This document shows, piece after piece, positions 42,903 to 51,495 of a stretch of DNA of 64,000 nucleotides. This stretch comes from SIG598 sp045605025. GTDB lineage: Bacteria > Bacillota > Clostridia > Oscillospirales > Acutalibacteraceae. Location: positions 1 through 64,000 of the forward strand of contig JAZUPE010000113.1 of assembly GCA_045605025.1 (NCBI GenBank). The letters run 5' to 3'. Each line of letters opens with the position of its first letter. Positions within the stretch are counted from its first letter, which is position 1. The notes under the pieces are model-generated. The model saw nothing but the letters and a program-made list of their open reading frames with translations. It ran no database searches and had not been told where the DNA came from. Made by a program: the position numbers and the translations under genes.

Positions 42903-45900
42903 ATGAGAAAGGTATCAAAAGCACTGGCACTGCTTATGGCACTGCTTATGATCGTGTCGGCAATGCCGATGGCGGTCTTTGCAGAGGCTGCCGGACCAAC
43001 CCAGAAGGTTGTTTTCGATCTCGTTGTTGACGGAAACGACCAGAATGATCTCGACGTGGCTTATCCCGATGATATGGGAGAAGTCCCCGCAGGCAAGGAT
43101 CTGTACAACGGCGTTACCCCTGCAGGCATCAAGCTTGACTGGGACGCATGGCAGACCATTTTCCCCGATGACGACATGACATCCAATCAGGACATCAGCT
43201 TTTCCCTGCTTCGTGAGACTGCAAAGTCTGACGTTGTTTCCGAGGGCGATCTGGAAAGCGTCGGTTATGGCGATCCCGAAAAGATCTCCATCATCAGTGA
43301 CGACAGAAAGGTCAAGGTCCTGAACGTCTACCCCATCCCCGAGTCCGAAGGTCTGCTCAGGCAGTGGCTCGAACTTGCCTATGAGGACGTTCCCGGCGGA
43401 TACACAAAGCACTTTGAAATCAAAACCGTTCTGCTGGATGCCAAGGCTGCCCAGCACGCCGGCGTTGCCGCTCCCGAAAAGACCTTCAACGTCGATTATG
43501 CCGAGTTCATTGCAGAGGGCTACGATGTAATCTTCTTCGGTACCTCCGACGGTAACGGCGATCTTGCCAGCGTGGAAGACGATGGCGTAACCAAGAGAAC
43601 CTTCTACGATCTGTCCAAGGATGCCTATGACGCTGTTGATGCCTACATCCAGAACGGTCACGGCGTTCTGTTCGGTCACGATACCGTCTGCTCTGCCGAC
43701 CATCTTGATGGCGATGGCAGTGACGGCGACGGCTTTGATTACTTCACCGAATTTGCCGATGAGCTTGACATCGTCTGCCTCGAGGGTGAAGCTCAGAAGG
43801 AAGTTTCCCAGAAGGGCAACGAGATTACCGACAAGATTAAGGTGGAAAACAGAGGTCTGCTGACCAGCTATCCCTTCACCATTGACGAAAACCTCACAGT
43901 CCCCAAGACTCACTCCCTGCTGCAGAAGGTTTCCGAAGAATCCACCGCCACCGTGTGGATGACACTGCAGGATTCTGCCGAGGACGATGACAGCATTTAC
44001 CACCTCGGTAAGGAGTTCAGCGCCTATCTGCTGACCAATAAAAATGTTGCTATGATCCAGACCGGTCACAGCAGCCACGATGATAAGGTCAGCAGCGGTG
44101 CCCACAAGCAGGAGGGTCAGGTTATTGCCAACACCCTGTTCTACCTGATGCAGAAGAGCATCGGCGACTATTCCACCGATGGTAACTTCATCGACAAGGC
44201 AGATCCCGTTATTGATAAGAAGGCTTCCGCTTCCATCACCGATCTGAAACCCACCGATGGTTCTCAGCCCCAGTACTTCAAGGCAGACGTGGAAATCAGC
44301 GCTTCTGATCTTGGCACCGGCTACAAGTATTCTGTAGAAGCCAAGAGAGACGATAGAACTGTAGCTGAGTCCAATAAGCTCCAGCTTCTTGCCATTTCCA
44401 ACCTCAAGGGCTATATGGTAGAGATCACCGATAGCGAAACACTGATCGGTGCTGCGAATATGGCAAAGGAGCGCGAGAACTCCGAAGATCCGACCAAGAG
44501 AGAAATCATTGTTGATGTGGAATCCAACGGAGCTCCCACCAGCGAAGTCATCACCTTCAACACCGGTGATGTCAAGTCCGGCAAGGATGGTCTCAAGGTC
44601 GTTCCCGGCGATTCCTACTGGGTACACATCGTTCCTGTTGACAACGCAAATCGCTACGGTAACGAGATCGCTGTTGAGATCAATTTTGACGAGCTTTATC
44701 AGCCCAACGTCGAAACTGAGATCGAGACCGTCATCCCCGAGGATGACAAGATTCCCGAGGACAGCCGTGTAGAGGTTGTCACCTCCACCGACGCCGAAGG
44801 CAACCCCGTTATTGATGAAGAAGGCAAACCTGTTACCGAAACCACCACCTACTACTATCCCGGCAACTATCTTGACAAGGACGGCAACGAGTTTGACGAG
44901 CGTCAGGAAGACACCGAGATCGAGTTCAAGACCACCACTTCCGTTGATGCAAAGGATCGCGAGGTCATCGGTACTCTCGTGATCACCGATAAGGAAGGAA
45001 ACGTCATCAAGACCATCGAGAATATCGAGGCTACTCCCTCTTACGGTTATCCCATCGAGAACGAGCTGAAGGTCAGCATCGACGAGATCTATCCCGAGGA
45101 GAAGTACACCGAGGACGGCGAATTCACCGCTACCATCACTTGGAATGACAAGGCAACCGGCGAGGAAGTCGCTGAGGATGAGTGCAAGATCATCATCAAG
45201 CGTCCCGACTACAAGGTTGACATTACCTACAAGGTAGATGACGGCAACACCAAGGTTTCCGAAGTTACCGAGACCCAGTACGTCAAGCACGGCGACAAGG
45301 CTAAGGCTCCCGATGCTCCCAGCCGTGTATACGGCAGCGATTATCGCTACGACTTCAAGCAGTGGAATGACGGCAAGCAGAAGTACAACTTCCCCGCCGT
45401 TACCTCTGACAAGGTTATCAAGGCTTCCTACGATAAGGTAGTCCGCAATCCCGGTCACGATGACGACGATCGTCCCACCATCCCCGAGGAGCCTGTCAAG
45501 CCCGACACCGATGTTGAACTCATCCGTCTGGGCGGCAAGACCAGAATTGAAACCGCCATCGAGATCAGCAAGGAAGGCTGGGATAAGTCCAAGGTAGTTA
45601 TCCTCGCCACCGCAAACCTGTTCCCCGATGCCATGGCCGGTGTTCCTCTGGCAAAGGCTGTTGACGCTCCCATCCTCCTCACCGTTAACGGCGAGTCCCT
45701 GGAGAAGGTCGTCAAGGACGAAATCGCACGTCTGAACCCCGAGAAGGTTTACATCCTCGGTCAGACCGCAGCTGTCAATGCTAACATCGAAAAAGAGCTG
45801 AAGGCTCTCTACGAAGTTGAGCGTGTCGGCGGCAAGGACCGTTTCGGCACCTCCGCTGAAATCGCTTACGAGCTCGAAGAAATCTACGGCGAGAAGGCAG

Positions 45901-46436
45901 ACGCTGTCTACTTCGTCCGTTCCGACGAGTTCCCCGATGCTCTGTCTGTCAGCGCAGTTGCTGCCATCGAGCACAACCCCATCCTCTACATCGCTCCCAA
46001 CGGACAGATGGACGTTGATGTTGCCGAGTACGCCAAGACCATCGGCACTGACGCCACCATCATCGGTGGTGAGGCCGCAGTCAACAGCGTTGGTGAAGCC
46101 AGCATCAAGGCTCTGTTCAAGAATGTAGACAGAATCTACGGTAAGGATCGTTACGCTACCTCTGTTGCCATCTGCACTGCCAAGGACGCTCTGTTCACCG
46201 GCGATGCTACCTCTCTGGCAACCGGCAAGAAGTTCCCCGATGCTCTCACCGGTGGTGCTTTCGCAGCCAAGAAGAACATCCCCGTTCTGCTGGTTAACGG
46301 CAACGTATCCCCCGAACTGGTTAAGTATCTCTCCACCCGTCCCATCGCCACCCTGTATGTCTTCGGCGGCGAGGCTGCAGTTTCCACCAGAGTCGCTTAT
46401 GAGGCTCTCGGTCACTGCAAGTACATCGGTGACTGA
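42903..46436 (+). CDS. Cell-wall-anchored protein with three CWB2 repeats and an N-terminal amidotransferase-like domain
   Basis: 1177 residues. A signal peptide (about 1-26) is followed by a domain (about 140-430) with YDVIFFGTSDGNGD and NGHGVLFGHDTV, resembling DUF5057/ThuA-like glutamine-amidotransferase folds, then several beta-rich acidic domains (about 440-850). The C-terminus has three CWB2 repeats (PF04122; about 872-970, 971-1073, 1074-1177) with VERVGGKDRFGTSAEIA-type starts. CWB2 triplets hold proteins non-covalently to an anionic wall polymer, as in the Clostridioides difficile S-layer. Codons are strongly biased, so it is probably abundant. The N-terminal activity is unproven. 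Confidence 0.85.
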   Translation: MRKVSKALALLMALLMIVSAMPMAVFAEAAGPTQKVVFDLVVDGNDQNDLDVAYPDDMGEVPAGKDLYNGVTPAGIKLDWDAWQTIFPDDDMTSNQDISFSLLRETAKSDVVSEGDLESVGYGDPEKISIISDDRKVKVLNVYPIPESEGLLRQWLELAYEDVPGGYTKHFEIKTVLLDAKAAQHAGVAAPEKTFNVDYAEFIAEGYDVIFFGTSDGNGDLASVEDDGVTKRTFYDLSKDAYDAVDAYIQNGHGVLFGHDTVCSADHLDGDGSDGDGFDYFTEFADELDIVCLEGEAQKEVSQKGNEITDKIKVENRGLLTSYPFTIDENLTVPKTHSLLQKVSEESTATVWMTLQDSAEDDDSIYHLGKEFSAYLLTNKNVAMIQTGHSSHDDKVSSGAHKQEGQVIANTLFYLMQKSIGDYSTDGNFIDKADPVIDKKASASITDLKPTDGSQPQYFKADVEISASDLGTGYKYSVEAKRDDRTVAESNKLQLLAISNLKGYMVEITDSETLIGAANMAKERENSEDPTKREIIVDVESNGAPTSEVITFNTGDVKSGKDGLKVVPGDSYWVHIVPVDNANRYGNEIAVEINFDELYQPNVETEIETVIPEDDKIPEDSRVEVVTSTDAEGNPVIDEEGKPVTETTTYYYPGNYLDKDGNEFDERQEDTEIEFKTTTSVDAKDREVIGTLVITDKEGNVIKTIENIEATPSYGYPIENELKVSIDEIYPEEKYTEDGEFTATITWNDKATGEEVAEDECKIIIKRPDYKVDITYKVDDGNTKVSEVTETQYVKHGDKAKAPDAPSRVYGSDYRYDFKQWNDGKQKYNFPAVTSDKVIKASYDKVVRNPGHDDDDRPTIPEEPVKPDTDVELIRLGGKTRIETAIEISKEGWDKSKVVILATANLFPDAMAGVPLAKAVDAPILLTVNGESLEKVVKDEIARLNPEKVYILGQTAAVNANIEKELKALYEVERVGGKDRFGTSAEIAYELEEIYGEKADAVYFVRSDEFPDALSVSAVAAIEHNPILYIAPNGQMDVDVAEYAKTIGTDATIIGGEAAVNSVGEASIKALFKNVDRIYGKDRYATSVAICTAKDALFTGDATSLATGKKFPDALTGGAFAAKKNIPVLLVNGNVSPELVKYLSTRPIATLYVFGGEAAVSTRVAYEALGHCKYIGD

Positions 46437-46472
46437 TCTAAGGTGTACTGAACGGTAATTGATTAACAGACG

Positions 46473-46518
46473 CGCGGGCGTGAGGCTCCCTATGAGCTTC
46501 ACGCCCGCGTTTTTTTTT
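46473..46518 (+). terminator. Strong intrinsic terminator after the CWB2 gene
   Basis: CGCGGGCGTGAGGCTC (46473-46488) and GAGCTTCACGCCCGCG (46494-46509), 16-bp stem with one wobble and a 5-nt loop, followed by nine T. Confidence 0.93.
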
Positions 46519-46585
46519 GCGCAGTTGTACATTTTACCGCATAACAGCAAGCCAAAGAAGTGATACGGTTTGTGAAAAAGTGCCT

Positions 46586-46615
46586 TTGAAATCACCGGTG
46601 AAGAAATATTATAAT
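46586..46615 (+). promoter_or_regulatory. Promoter of the CarD-like gene
   Basis: TTGAAA (46586-46591) and TATAAT (46610-46615) with an 18-nt spacer. A TCACCGGTGA palindrome (46592-46601) lies at the start of the spacer. Confidence 0.65.
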
Positions 46616-46696
46616 GTAACAGAACAAGCGGAGCAGTGCAGGCTGTTCCGCTTTCTGTGCATTGTTATGCAATCAAATGAATATGGAGGAAATACT

Positions 46697-47215
46697 ATGA
46701 GCGCCGAATTTGAAAAAGGCACCTATGTACGCTACGGAACATCCGGCGTATGCCTCATCGATGATATACGCCCGATGACCATGCCGGGAACTGGCACCGG
46801 CACAGATTATTATGTGCTGCGTCCGGCGGTAAACGACAACTCGGTGATCTATGTGCCTGTAAATAATGAAAAAATAACTGCGGTAATGATTCCGGTGCTG
46901 AGCGTAGAGGAGGTCAGAAGCATAATCAGATCAACAGCGGAGAATTCTCTGCCATGGATCGAAGATCGCAAGTGCCGCGCGGAACAGCAGCGGGAAATTC
47001 TCAGACGCTGTGACCGGCGCGAACTGCTCAGGTTGATAAGCTGCATATACCTGCGAAAGCGCGAGCTGGCAGAGTCGGGACGAAAACTTGCCGGCAGCGA
47101 TGAAAACGTGCTGCGTCAGGCGGAAAAGCTTGTGAACAACGAGCTGACATTTGTTCTTGGAATAGAGGAATCACAGGTCGGCGGGTATATCCGGTGCCTG
47201 CTGGAGGAAGAATAA
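46697..47215 (+). CDS. CarD-like transcriptional regulator
   Basis: 172 residues. FEKGTYVRYGTSGVCLIDDI, DYYVLRPAVNDNSVIYVPVN and the rest of the first 65 residues form a CarD/TRCF RNA-polymerase-interacting domain (PF02559); the C-terminal half is helical (LLRLISCIYLRKRELAESGR, then a helix ending YIRCLLEEE). CarD proteins bind the RNA polymerase beta subunit and adjust open-complex stability. Clostridia often carry several. ATG 46697 follows GGAGG by 7 nt; longer upstream frames are not homologous. It has its own promoter and terminator, so it is monocistronic. Confidence 0.88.
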   Translation: MSAEFEKGTYVRYGTSGVCLIDDIRPMTMPGTGTGTDYYVLRPAVNDNSVIYVPVNNEKITAVMIPVLSVEEVRSIIRSTAENSLPWIEDRKCRAEQQREILRRCDRRELLRLISCIYLRKRELAESGRKLAGSDENVLRQAEKLVNNELTFVLGIEESQVGGYIRCLLEEE

Positions 47216-47225
47216 GTAAAAACTG

Positions 47226-47268
47226 CCGCCCGTGCATCATGGAAATGCAACGGGCGGTCGGGTTTTTA
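47226..47268 (+). terminator. Intrinsic terminator after the CarD-like gene
   Basis: CCGCCCGTGCAT (47226-47237) pairs with ATGC-A-ACGGGCGG (47245-47257, one bulge), then TCGGGTTTTT. It lies between convergent genes. Confidence 0.82.
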
Positions 47269-47279
47269 TCCGGCTTCCA

Positions 47280-47933
47280 TCAACTGTCGCAGTTGCAGGA
47301 GGCTTCATAGTATTCACGGGCTTCGTCTGCCCAGCTGTCATCGACAGCCGAACCGCAGCGCACACTGCTGATGGCTTTGCTCATGGCTGCAAAGTTGACC
47401 TGTGTACCCACGCTGTCGGCGCAATAGCGTACCGCTCGTCCGGCAGAGATGCCGAAGCTGTCCGCGGTGGCGACGGCGTCAATGTTTGCGCCGAGGAAAA
47501 GAAATTCCCAGCCGTCCTTCTTTTTGCTCTCGATAAGCTCCTTCACCTGCGGCTGACTGTAGGCGTGGCTGGCGTTTTCCATGCCGTCGGTGGTGATGAT
47601 GAACATGGTGCGGGCAGGCACGTCCTCCGGACGGGCGTATCTGTGAACAAGGGAAATGTGCTTAATCGCGCCGCCGACCGCGTCCAGCAGGGCGGTGCAG
47701 CCGGCGGGGCAGTAATCCTCTGCGGTCAGCGCGCGGATACTGTCCAGCGGCACTCGGTCGTGAAGCACAGTGCTTTCGTCGCTGAAAAGTACGGTGCTGA
47801 CCAGCACGGCACCCTCCTGCTGCCGCTGCTTGTCGATCATTGAGTTGAAGCCGCCGATGGTGTCAGCCTCGAGACCGTGCATGGAGCCGCTGCGGTCAAG
47901 GATAAATACCAATTCTGTGATGTTGTTCTTCAT
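47280..47933 (-). CDS. von Willebrand factor A (vWA) domain protein, TerY-like
   Basis: 217 residues, essentially a single vWA domain. VFILDRSGSMHG holds the MIDAS DxSxS metal site, CPAGCTALLDAVG supplies the conserved Thr, and MFIITTDGMENAS the Asp. Cytosolic vWA proteins of this size (TerY/YfbK-like) mediate protein contacts in stress and tellurite-type systems. ATG 47933 has GGGAGG 9 nt upstream, better than ATG 47939 (3 nt). It lies downstream of the macro-domain gene on the same strand, across a terminator-like hairpin. Confidence 0.82.
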   Translation of the reverse strand: MKNNITELVFILDRSGSMHGLEADTIGGFNSMIDKQRQQEGAVLVSTVLFSDESTVLHDRVPLDSIRALTAEDYCPAGCTALLDAVGGAIKHISLVHRYARPEDVPARTMFIITTDGMENASHAYSQPQVKELIESKKKDGWEFLFLGANIDAVATADSFGISAGRAVRYCADSVGTQVNFAAMSKAISSVRCGSAVDDSWADEAREYYEASCNCDS

Positions 47934-47949
47934 AGTCATGTTCCTCCCG

Positions 47950-47996
47950 AAAAAATAATGTGGCTATGTGTCTTCTTCGACTTACAGCCACATTAT
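47950..47996 (-). terminator. Terminator-like hairpin between the macro-domain and vWA genes
   Basis: On the minus strand ATAATGTGGCT (47996-47986) pairs perfectly with AGCCACATTAT (47965-47955) around a 20-nt loop and is followed by five more T, then directly by the vWA ribosome binding site. A second stem, GTCGC/GCGAC, lies near 48,030. No room is left for a separate vWA promoter, so this looks like an attenuator controlling read-through. Confidence 0.7.
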
Positions 47997-48038
47997 ATTC
48001 GGAATCGGAAAGCAAATGGTCGCCTGCGAAGCGACATA

Positions 48039-49097
48039 TTATCCTGCCAGCAGAGGCTGGTCAAAGGCAAACAGCGCCTCGTTGATTCGCATGATGTCGT
48101 ATTCACCGCGGCGAATAAAGTATTCAACAATCACGTCGAACTTGCTGCTGTGGGAGAGGGCGTATCCCGCGCGGCGCAGGAGGTCGGCAGTCTGCGCCAG
48201 GTCAAGCTCCAGAGCTATGGCAAAGGCGATGGCTGTGGGCTTGGAGGGGCGGTAGTGCGCGTCGGAGCGGATCTTGGAAAACAGCTTGCGGTCGATGTTT
48301 GCACGCTTGTAGCACTGGGCGTCGCTCATGCCGCTCCGGTCAATCAGCCGCAGCAGAGTAACGGAAAAGCCCTCGTCCAGATTGCTCAGCAGTGTACCCA
48401 GATCGGCATCTTCGTCGAAAGATTCGCCGTAATACTCCTCCGGTTCGCAGGAAAGGCAGGCATCACCCATGCTGCCGGCAAAGGAATCGGAAAATTCCGC
48501 ACCGTTAACGGACATATCAAAAGACGCGCCGGCCAGAGTATCCTCCCGTCGTGAGAACAGCCGCTCATGGCGGCGGGCGTAGTTGTCGTCAATATATTCG
48601 GCGATATCCTCGTACAGAGCGCGGCTGAGCAGTGTCGAATCGTGGTCAAAGATGACCATATACACGGTCATATCCTCAGGAGCGCACTCGCGGATTGTGT
48701 CCATCGCCATCTGCAGTGCCTTGTCTCTGGGATAACCGTATACCCCCGCGGAAATCAGCGGGAAAGCCACGGTGGAACAGCAGAACATCTCCGCAAGCTC
48801 AAGACTTCGGCGGTAGCAGGAGGCAAGCAGTTCCGGCTCGCCCTGATTGCCGCCGTGCCACACGGGACCGACGGTATGTATCACATATTTTGCGGGCAGG
48901 CGGTAACCCTTGGTGATGCGTGCCTCGCCGGTGGGGCAGCCGCCAAGCGTGCGGCATTCGGCGAGCAGTTCCGGTCCCGCGGCGCGGTGAATGGCACCGT
49001 CTACTCCGCCGCCGCCCAGCAGGGAGGAGTTGGCGGCGTTGACAATGGCGTCCGCCTGCACGCGGGTGATGTCGTCGCGGATTAAGATAACAGGCAT
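48039..49097 (-). CDS. Macro-domain protein with a C-terminal helical domain
   Basis: 352 residues. The first 165 form a macro domain of the YmdB/O-acetyl-ADP-ribose deacetylase type: DDITRVQADAIVNAANSSLL, GGGGVDGAIHRAAGPELL and AFPLISAGVYGYP are the ADP-ribose-binding loops. After an acidic linker, a conserved helical domain (about 245-350; SDAQCYKRANIDRKLFSKIR and EALFAFDQPLL) follows, also found as a separate module in Firmicutes, often near stress-related genes, and possibly DNA-binding. The macro domain suggests removal or sensing of ADP-ribose marks. It is paired with a vWA gene. The partner ADP-ribosyltransferase, if any, is not in the window. Confidence 0.88.
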   Translation of the reverse strand: MPVILIRDDITRVQADAIVNAANSSLLGGGGVDGAIHRAAGPELLAECRTLGGCPTGEARITKGYRLPAKYVIHTVGPVWHGGNQGEPELLASCYRRSLELAEMFCCSTVAFPLISAGVYGYPRDKALQMAMDTIRECAPEDMTVYMVIFDHDSTLLSRALYEDIAEYIDDNYARRHERLFSRREDTLAGASFDMSVNGAEFSDSFAGSMGDACLSCEPEEYYGESFDEDADLGTLLSNLDEGFSVTLLRLIDRSGMSDAQCYKRANIDRKLFSKIRSDAHYRPSKPTAIAFAIALELDLAQTADLLRRAGYALSHSSKFDVIVEYFIRRGEYDIMRINEALFAFDQPLLAG

Positions 49098-49127
49098 GTT
49101 TGTTTCCTCCGTTGTGTGGTCAGCGCT

Positions 49128-49652
49128 TCAGCGCATCTGTCCAATCTCGTACCAATGGTCATCAAGCCGGTTGAAGCGGAAGCTGTCCCAGACGTTATTC
49201 CGCCGGGCGGCTATGATATCCCGCGGCTGTTCTGAGCAAAGTACTCCGTAATCGCCCGTTTCGTCCTTCCAGAAAATCAGATGATCACTGTACACATCGA
49301 TGCTGGAAAAGGGGCGGTAGGAAAGCTGCTCGATGCGCTGTGCCGCCGTGAGAACATCCTCGCCGCAGTCAAGCTCCACCCGCCCGAAGGGATAGTCGCT
49401 GCTGGCGTGAAGAAAGAATGTTTCGGAATCGAAATAGATAAAAAGCTCGTCCTCGTCACGCGCCTCAAAGACATCAGCGGCAAAGCGCGCCACGCATTCG
49501 TAATCCTCCCGCAGCGCGGCGAAGTTGTCCATACGAGGATCGTTCAGTGCAGGACAGAGCGCAGCGCAGTCGGTGCAGGCACAGCACAGCAGTGCGCACA
49601 GCAGCGCGCATAACATCACGCTCAGTGATATCAGCAGCCATTTGCTTTTCAT
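49128..49652 (-). CDS. Small membrane-anchored or lipoprotein, function unknown
   Basis: 174 residues from ATG 49652 (AGAGG upstream). The hydrophobic N-terminus (about 5-22) ends in a cysteine cluster LLCALLCCACTDC, which could be a lipoprotein processing site. The extracytoplasmic part is acidic and rich in aromatics (FIYFDSETFFLHASSDYPFG and IDVYSDHLIFWKDETGDYGV). No family is recognised. It lies 30 nt upstream of the macro-domain gene on the same strand and may be co-transcribed with it. Confidence 0.6.
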   Translation of the reverse strand: MKSKWLLISLSVMLCALLCALLCCACTDCAALCPALNDPRMDNFAALREDYECVARFAADVFEARDEDELFIYFDSETFFLHASSDYPFGRVELDCGEDVLTAAQRIEQLSYRPFSSIDVYSDHLIFWKDETGDYGVLCSEQPRDIIAARRNNVWDSFRFNRLDDHWYEIGQMR

Positions 49653-49707
49653 GGTTAGCACCTCTGTAAGGGTATCCGTATTATACAACCGAATGATACC
49701 ACACACA

Positions 49708-49747
49708 GGGGAAAACCGCAAGTCGTCAACCGTGGACGACCTGCGGT
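49708..49747 (-). terminator. Intrinsic terminator after the SpoVB-like gene
   Basis: ACCGCAAGTCGTC (49715-49727) pairs with GACGACCTGCGGT (49735-49747) with one mismatch. On the minus strand the stem runs into TTTTCCCC. It separates the flippase gene from the downstream small gene. Confidence 0.75.
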
Positions 49748-49761
49748 CTGTACTATCAATG

Positions 49762-51345
49762 TCACATACGCGCACCGGAGGGCAGCAGGCTGCGGCTCAG
49801 CTGACGGGGAGACTTTGCGCCGTCCAGCAGCCACAGCGCACCGGCGTACATCAGGCAGATGACCGCGCCCACGCCTCCCATGCGCACCACCTGCGGCAGC
49901 GCCTGCACCATGGGCAGCCGGTTAAGCAGCCATCCGCACAGCAGCGCGGGCAGCAGCGCCGTCACAGGCTCAATCAGCCACTTGCCCCACTCAAAGGCGT
50001 GTCCGGTGACCTTTGTCAGGCGGCGCAGATGCAGTATGGGGGTGAGGAGGTTGCTTGCCGCCATGACAATCAGGAAGCCGGGCAGCCCCATGCGCGGAAC
50101 CAGCAGAATTATCATCAGTATGCGCATGACCGAATCGGCAATGCCGTACACCAGCGAGCAGTTCTGTTCCCCCAGTCCGCGCAGAATGCCCACAGTCACG
50201 CTCTCAGCGTACATCAGCGGCATAAGCGGCGCGAGGGACATCAGTATGGGTTTCAGCCGTTCGTCGGAATATATCATCACACCCAGCTCGCCGGGATACA
50301 GCAGAAAAAGCCCGCTCACCGGCACCGCCAGCGAGAAGGTGATGCGCATGGCGCGGCGCACCGCCTTGTCCACCGCGTCGCCCCGTCCGGTCACCTTTGC
50401 CTGAGATATCTCAGGGGTCAGCAGGGAGGAAAAAGCGGTGAGCAGTGTGGAGGGGAACAGTACCAGCGGCAGCGCCATGCCTTTCACCAGTCCGAACAGC
50501 TCCAGCGCCCGCTCCCGTGAAAGCTCGGAGCGGGTCAGGCAGTCGGGAACAAGAATGCTCTCAATGGTGCGCAGGAGGGTGGTCAGATAGTGGGAGGCGG
50601 TAATGGGCGCTGTGATGCTCCAGATGGCGCGCCCCATGTCGCGGTGCGCCACGCAGGGACGGGTGCCGGCGTCGGTCTGACGGCGCCGGTCAAGGAAATA
50701 GGCGACGATCACATACAGGCACCCTGCGCCCTCGGAGATGACGTCGGCGGTCATTATGGCGATGCATGCCCATTCCACGCCCCCGGGCATCCACAGCCTG
50801 AGCAGCCACAATGCAAGGGCGATGCGTGACAGCTGTTCGGTTATCTGAGCCGCGGAGGGAACACCTGCCCTTCGGCGGGCGGTGAAATAGCCGCGCAGGC
50901 AGCAAGAGATGCTCATAAAGGGCAGCGCCAGAGCCATTATCCGCACCGAGGACACGGAACGGTCATCAGAAAGCCATCCGCAGCCGATGGGTTCGGCGAG
51001 CAGTTCCAGCACCGTTACCGAAAGCAGTCCCATGGCAAGACTCAGCGTCACGCACCGCCGCAGCACGCCGCGCACCGAAGCCCGTGTTCCGCAGGCAAGT
51101 TCATCTGCGGTCATTCTGGTGACGGCAACTGTTATGCCCGAGGAGGCAAAGCCTGCCGCCAGCATATATACCGACATGATGAGCTGATACAGCCCCATGC
51201 CTTCCGCACCCACCTGCGCCGACACCCAGATGCGGAAGTACATTCCTATACCCCTCAGCAGCAGTGAGGTTACGGTCAGTATGGCGGCGTTTTTGACGAA
51301 CAGATGCCCCGTGCCGGTACGTTTCTTTCCGGTTTTCAGATTCAT
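49762..51345 (-). CDS. SpoVB/MurJ-like polysaccharide flippase
   Basis: 527 residues with 13-14 hydrophobic segments. The family start VKNAAILTVTSLLLRGIGMYF, then GLYQLIMSVYMLAAGFASSG and the mid-protein TRSELSRERALELFGLVKGM, match stage V sporulation protein B and related MOP-superfamily transporters that flip lipid-linked peptidoglycan precursors or other glycolipids. Spore formers usually have several copies; whether this one serves spore cortex formation cannot be told. ATG 51345 follows GAGGAG by 7 nt. It is divergent from the zinc-binding lipoprotein gene, sharing a 150-bp regulatory region. Confidence 0.85.
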   Translation of the reverse strand: MNLKTGKKRTGTGHLFVKNAAILTVTSLLLRGIGMYFRIWVSAQVGAEGMGLYQLIMSVYMLAAGFASSGITVAVTRMTADELACGTRASVRGVLRRCVTLSLAMGLLSVTVLELLAEPIGCGWLSDDRSVSSVRIMALALPFMSISCCLRGYFTARRRAGVPSAAQITEQLSRIALALWLLRLWMPGGVEWACIAIMTADVISEGAGCLYVIVAYFLDRRRQTDAGTRPCVAHRDMGRAIWSITAPITASHYLTTLLRTIESILVPDCLTRSELSRERALELFGLVKGMALPLVLFPSTLLTAFSSLLTPEISQAKVTGRGDAVDKAVRRAMRITFSLAVPVSGLFLLYPGELGVMIYSDERLKPILMSLAPLMPLMYAESVTVGILRGLGEQNCSLVYGIADSVMRILMIILLVPRMGLPGFLIVMAASNLLTPILHLRRLTKVTGHAFEWGKWLIEPVTALLPALLCGWLLNRLPMVQALPQVVRMGGVGAVICLMYAGALWLLDGAKSPRQLSRSLLPSGARM

Positions 51346-51421
51346 GCGCACACTCCTCGGTGGATAGGTAATGGTCAAGTGTATGTGCGCGCGGACGGAG
51401 TAATGACCGCCTCGACAGCGG

Positions 51422-51450
51422 TTGACAAACGGCAGACAGGTCTATATAAT
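51422..51450 (+). promoter_or_regulatory. Consensus sigma-A promoter of the zinc-binding lipoprotein gene
   Basis: Perfect TTGACA (51422-51427) and TATAAT (51445-51450) with a 17-nt spacer. The start point would fall at about 51457, inside the palindrome described next. Confidence 0.88.
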
Positions 51451-51453
51451 GAC

Positions 51454-51474
51454 ATTTGCGAATGATTTGCAAAT
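51454..51474 (+). promoter_or_regulatory. Zur-like operator
   Basis: A near-perfect 21-bp palindrome with half-sites ATTTGCGAAT and ATTTGCAAAT around a central G, matching its reverse complement at all but three positions. The AAT-N-ATT core and 9/10-1-9/10 layout are those of Fur-family boxes, and the neighbour encodes a zinc-binding protein, so Zur repression is the natural reading. It covers the expected transcription start. Confidence 0.75.
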
Positions 51475-51495
51475 TTACGCACAGCGAGGTTATAT

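Noticed and set aside
42915..46595. A 1226-codon open frame on the minus strand opposite the CWB2 protein
   Set aside because: Codon-bias shadow. The plus strand has a signal peptide, CWB2 repeats, promoter and terminator.
49653..49775. Upstream extension of the small membrane protein at 49128-49652
   Set aside because: The extension overlaps the SpoVB-like gene's terminator and 3' end; the ATG at 49652 precedes a proper hydrophobic N-terminus.
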